A DNA stretch of 7,387 bases from Planctomycetota bacterium (lineage in GTDB: Bacteria; Planctomycetota; Phycisphaerae; Sedimentisphaerales; Anaerohalosphaeraceae): positions 1 to 7,387 of the forward strand of contig JAGHBX010000112.1 of NCBI GenBank assembly GCA_021160785.1, read 5' to 3'. The first letter of the stretch is position 1. Each line of letters opens with the position of its first letter. The notes under the pieces were generated by a model. That model ran no database searches and was not told where the DNA came from. It worked only from the letters and a program-made list of their open reading frames with translations. The translations under genes were made by a program, and so were the position numbers. Shown here piece after piece: positions 5,932-7,387 of the stretch.

Positions 5932-6552
5932 TTACCGTTTTGCCACAGGTTCTCGGACAATGGTCTTGAGTTTCTCCGGGGCCGCCCGCCGGGGGTCGCT
6001 GGGGTAGATTGCGTGGTGTTTGCCGGTCAAGCGATAGCCGTTTTCGTCGGCGAAGGCGAGCAGTTTGTCGATGGTTTTGCCGACTTCATTGTACGGGCCG
6101 ATATGGAGAGTCTGCAGGCAGAGCCCTTCGTCGAGCGATTCGTATCCCAGCTTATCCAGGCCGGGTGTGGGCTTTTTGTCCTTGAGCGTCCTGATCGCCT
6201 GATCGACAACGCGCCCGGTAACAAAATTCGGCTGCATGACCAACATCCGCCACTGCCATTTGTCCTTGGCCTGCGGGTCGAACGGGCCCGGATCCATCCA
6301 CCACAGTGCCTCCAGCGGCGGGACGACAAACTCGAAATATCCTTTCGGCGGATCGGCTTTCATGCTAAACTTCGCCGTATAGGCAACCCCATACAGCGCC
6401 GCAACTGCATCCTGAAAATCCTGCGACGTCTCCGGATCGCCCATGCCGTCGATCGCGAGAAACTTCATCTTCGGCACCTTGACGACTGTGATCTTGTCCT
6501 TCTTCGCCGAGTAAAAATCTTTCAGTTCTTTCTTGAAATCAACTTTCGTCAT
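5932..6552 (-). CDS. Stand-alone GyrI-like small-molecule-binding protein
   Basis: This 206-residue cytoplasmic protein matches the stand-alone GyrI-like group (COG4832 type, from memory). It has a VVKVPKMKFLAIDGMGDP strand-turn near 23-40, the Trp/Glu-rich PPLEALWWMDPGP segment near 78-90, the second repeat LCLQTLHIGPYNEVGKTIDKL near 144-163 (in pieces), and HHAIYPSDPRR near 179-189. GyrI domains are SHS2-type folds that bind planar or hydrophobic small molecules. Some stand-alone members hydrolyse cyclopropane-containing genotoxins (YtkR7, C10R6). Whether this one is an enzyme or a binder cannot be told from sequence. It starts 2 bases after the MerR-type regulator, so the two are co-translated. 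An antisense frame at 5929-6585 is a shadow. One sampled line is 38 of 60 G+C, against 25 of 60 in the regulator. Confidence 0.88.
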   Translation of the reverse strand: MTKVDFKKELKDFYSAKKDKITVVKVPKMKFLAIDGMGDPETSQDFQDAVAALYGVAYTAKFSMKADPPKGYFEFVVPPLEALWWMDPGPFDPQAKDKWQWRMLVMQPNFVTGRVVDQAIRTLKDKKPTPGLDKLGYESLDEGLCLQTLHIGPYNEVGKTIDKLLAFADENGYRLTGKHHAIYPSDPRRAAPEKLKTIVREPVAKR

Positions 6553-6554
6553 GG

Positions 6555-7379
6555 TCAGACCTCCTTGCTTCTTATTGGCAACTGAATTTCAGTCAAATAG
6601 TTTTTAGGATTGCCTTTAAGAATCATGCCCGGACCTTTCAAGTAGGCTTCCCTGGTAGGGAGGATAATCTCGTATCCCCGCGATTTGGCGTATTCAAGGA
6701 TTTTCGCATAGGACCGGCCCAGTTCTTCGTACGGGCCTTTGTGGAGCAGAGAGACGCACCGGGTCGGCGGCAATTGGCGGACAGATACGCCTTTGACGTC
6801 TTTGGCTTTGCGAATCGGCATGCACGCTTCAAATGTCGCATCGTCGGGGCGAAATTCGTCATCGAAGTGGAGACAGAAAGGTTTGCCACATATAAAGCGC
6901 CCAAAGCTTTTGCCGATCTGTGCAAAACCCTTGCCACAGTCGCTGTACTTGCCCTGCATACGAATGCCGGCGATTAGCATGGTGTCCAGCAATTTCTCTT
7001 CTGCTTCAAATGTCGAATTTTTGATTGTCATTATAGCCTCCCTTTCGTCTGAAATGATACTGTCCAGATTAACGGCAATCTTCTTATACTTTCGACTTTG
7101 GGTTTCGATAGACTGCCTGTGTTGCTCAAGATAGTCAAGGATGTCCGCCTGGTCATCGTAGTTGTCCAGAATTTCCTTTATTGCGGCAAGTGAGAATTCC
7201 ATATTTCGGAAGCGAGTAATGACACGGGCCTTTTCCACGTTGCTGCGATCGTAATATCTGTAGCCGGAACTGTCATCGACACATGCCGGAATGAGCACGT
7301 CTTTGGCGTGATAGAACCGAAGCGTTTTGACGGACAGGCCGGTGATCTTTGAGAACTCCCCTATGCTGTACATAACCAT
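6555..7379 (-). CDS. MerR-family transcription regulator with GyrI-like effector domain
   Basis: The protein has 274 residues. Residues 4-72 form a MerR winged helix-turn-helix: YSIGEFSKITGLSVKTLRFY recognises DNA, and GYRYYDRSNVEKARVITRFRNMEFSLAAIKEIL is the wing and second helical part. Residues about 75-115 are a charged helix suited to the antiparallel dimer coiled coil. Residues about 130-270 are a GyrI/AraC-type effector-binding domain, with HKGPYEELGRSYAKILEYA near 213-231 and a final LTEIQLPI strand. This is the BmrR-like layout, in which drug binding untwists the spacer of a target promoter. The internal cysteines (148, 164, 169, 186, 208) show no MerR metal-site pattern. The ATG at 7373 (MYSIGEF) is an alternative start; only 8 bases precede 7379, so no ribosome site or promoter can be judged. 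The likely target is its own promoter, outside the window. Confidence 0.9.
   Translation of the reverse strand: MVMYSIGEFSKITGLSVKTLRFYHAKDVLIPACVDDSSGYRYYDRSNVEKARVITRFRNMEFSLAAIKEILDNYDDQADILDYLEQHRQSIETQSRKYKKIAVNLDSIISDEREAIMTIKNSTFEAEEKLLDTMLIAGIRMQGKYSDCGKGFAQIGKSFGRFICGKPFCLHFDDEFRPDDATFEACMPIRKAKDVKGVSVRQLPPTRCVSLLHKGPYEELGRSYAKILEYAKSRGYEIILPTREAYLKGPGMILKGNPKNYLTEIQLPIRSKEV
6560..6566 (-). promoter_or_regulatory. Strong Shine-Dalgarno of the GyrI-like gene inside the merR end
   Basis: AAGGAGG lies 7 bases before the ATG at 6552 and within the last codons of the regulator gene, whose stop ends at 6555. This is the best ribosome site in the window and supports translational coupling, or higher output of the downstream protein. 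Confidence 0.7.
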
Positions 7380-7387
7380 CTGTGTTC

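Noticed and set aside
5929..6585. 218-codon plus-strand open frame
   Set aside because: Mirror of the GyrI-like gene; the minus strand has the strong ribosome site and the domain motifs.

Overview
The window is a bacterial chromosomal segment in which every gene I can support lies on the minus strand, so it reads from high to low coordinates. There is no rRNA, tRNA, transposase or CRISPR array. The most likely source is a Gram-negative, possibly Planctomycetota-like bacterium. This is a weak inference from the lipoprotein, the fused RibBA, the MerR/GyrI pair and the mixed base composition; no marker gene settles it.

Region 1 (7379 to 5932) is a two-gene unit: a MerR-family regulator with a C-terminal GyrI-like ligand-binding domain, followed 2 bases later by a stand-alone GyrI-like protein. 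It looks like a small-molecule sensing and response pair. A hairpin at 5857-5890 may end this transcript.

Region 2 (5847 to 2357) opens with a good sigma70-type promoter (TTGACT-N17-TACACT). It continues with a YaeI/LpxG-like metallophosphoesterase, a CDP-alcohol phosphatidyltransferase (probably PgsA), the bifunctional riboflavin gene ribBA and a small lipoprotein of unknown role. Gaps are 17 to 40 bases, so this may be one operon of envelope-lipid and riboflavin genes. ribBA is split by a one-base frameshift at a CCCC run, at the junction of its two catalytic domains.

Region 3 (2356 to 1) is a likely type II restriction-modification locus. A 278-base gap holds a TATAAT box and a 7-bp inverted repeat. 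A C5-cytosine methyltransferase with an N-terminal B3-like domain follows. Seven bases after it starts a gene resembling the DUF4928 family, the candidate restriction enzyme, which runs off the window edge. In hand-counted 60-base lines the methyltransferase gene is 47-48% G+C against 63-70% in ribBA, which fits an acquired module. The merR gene is also low (25 of 60 in one line), so composition alone is not decisive.
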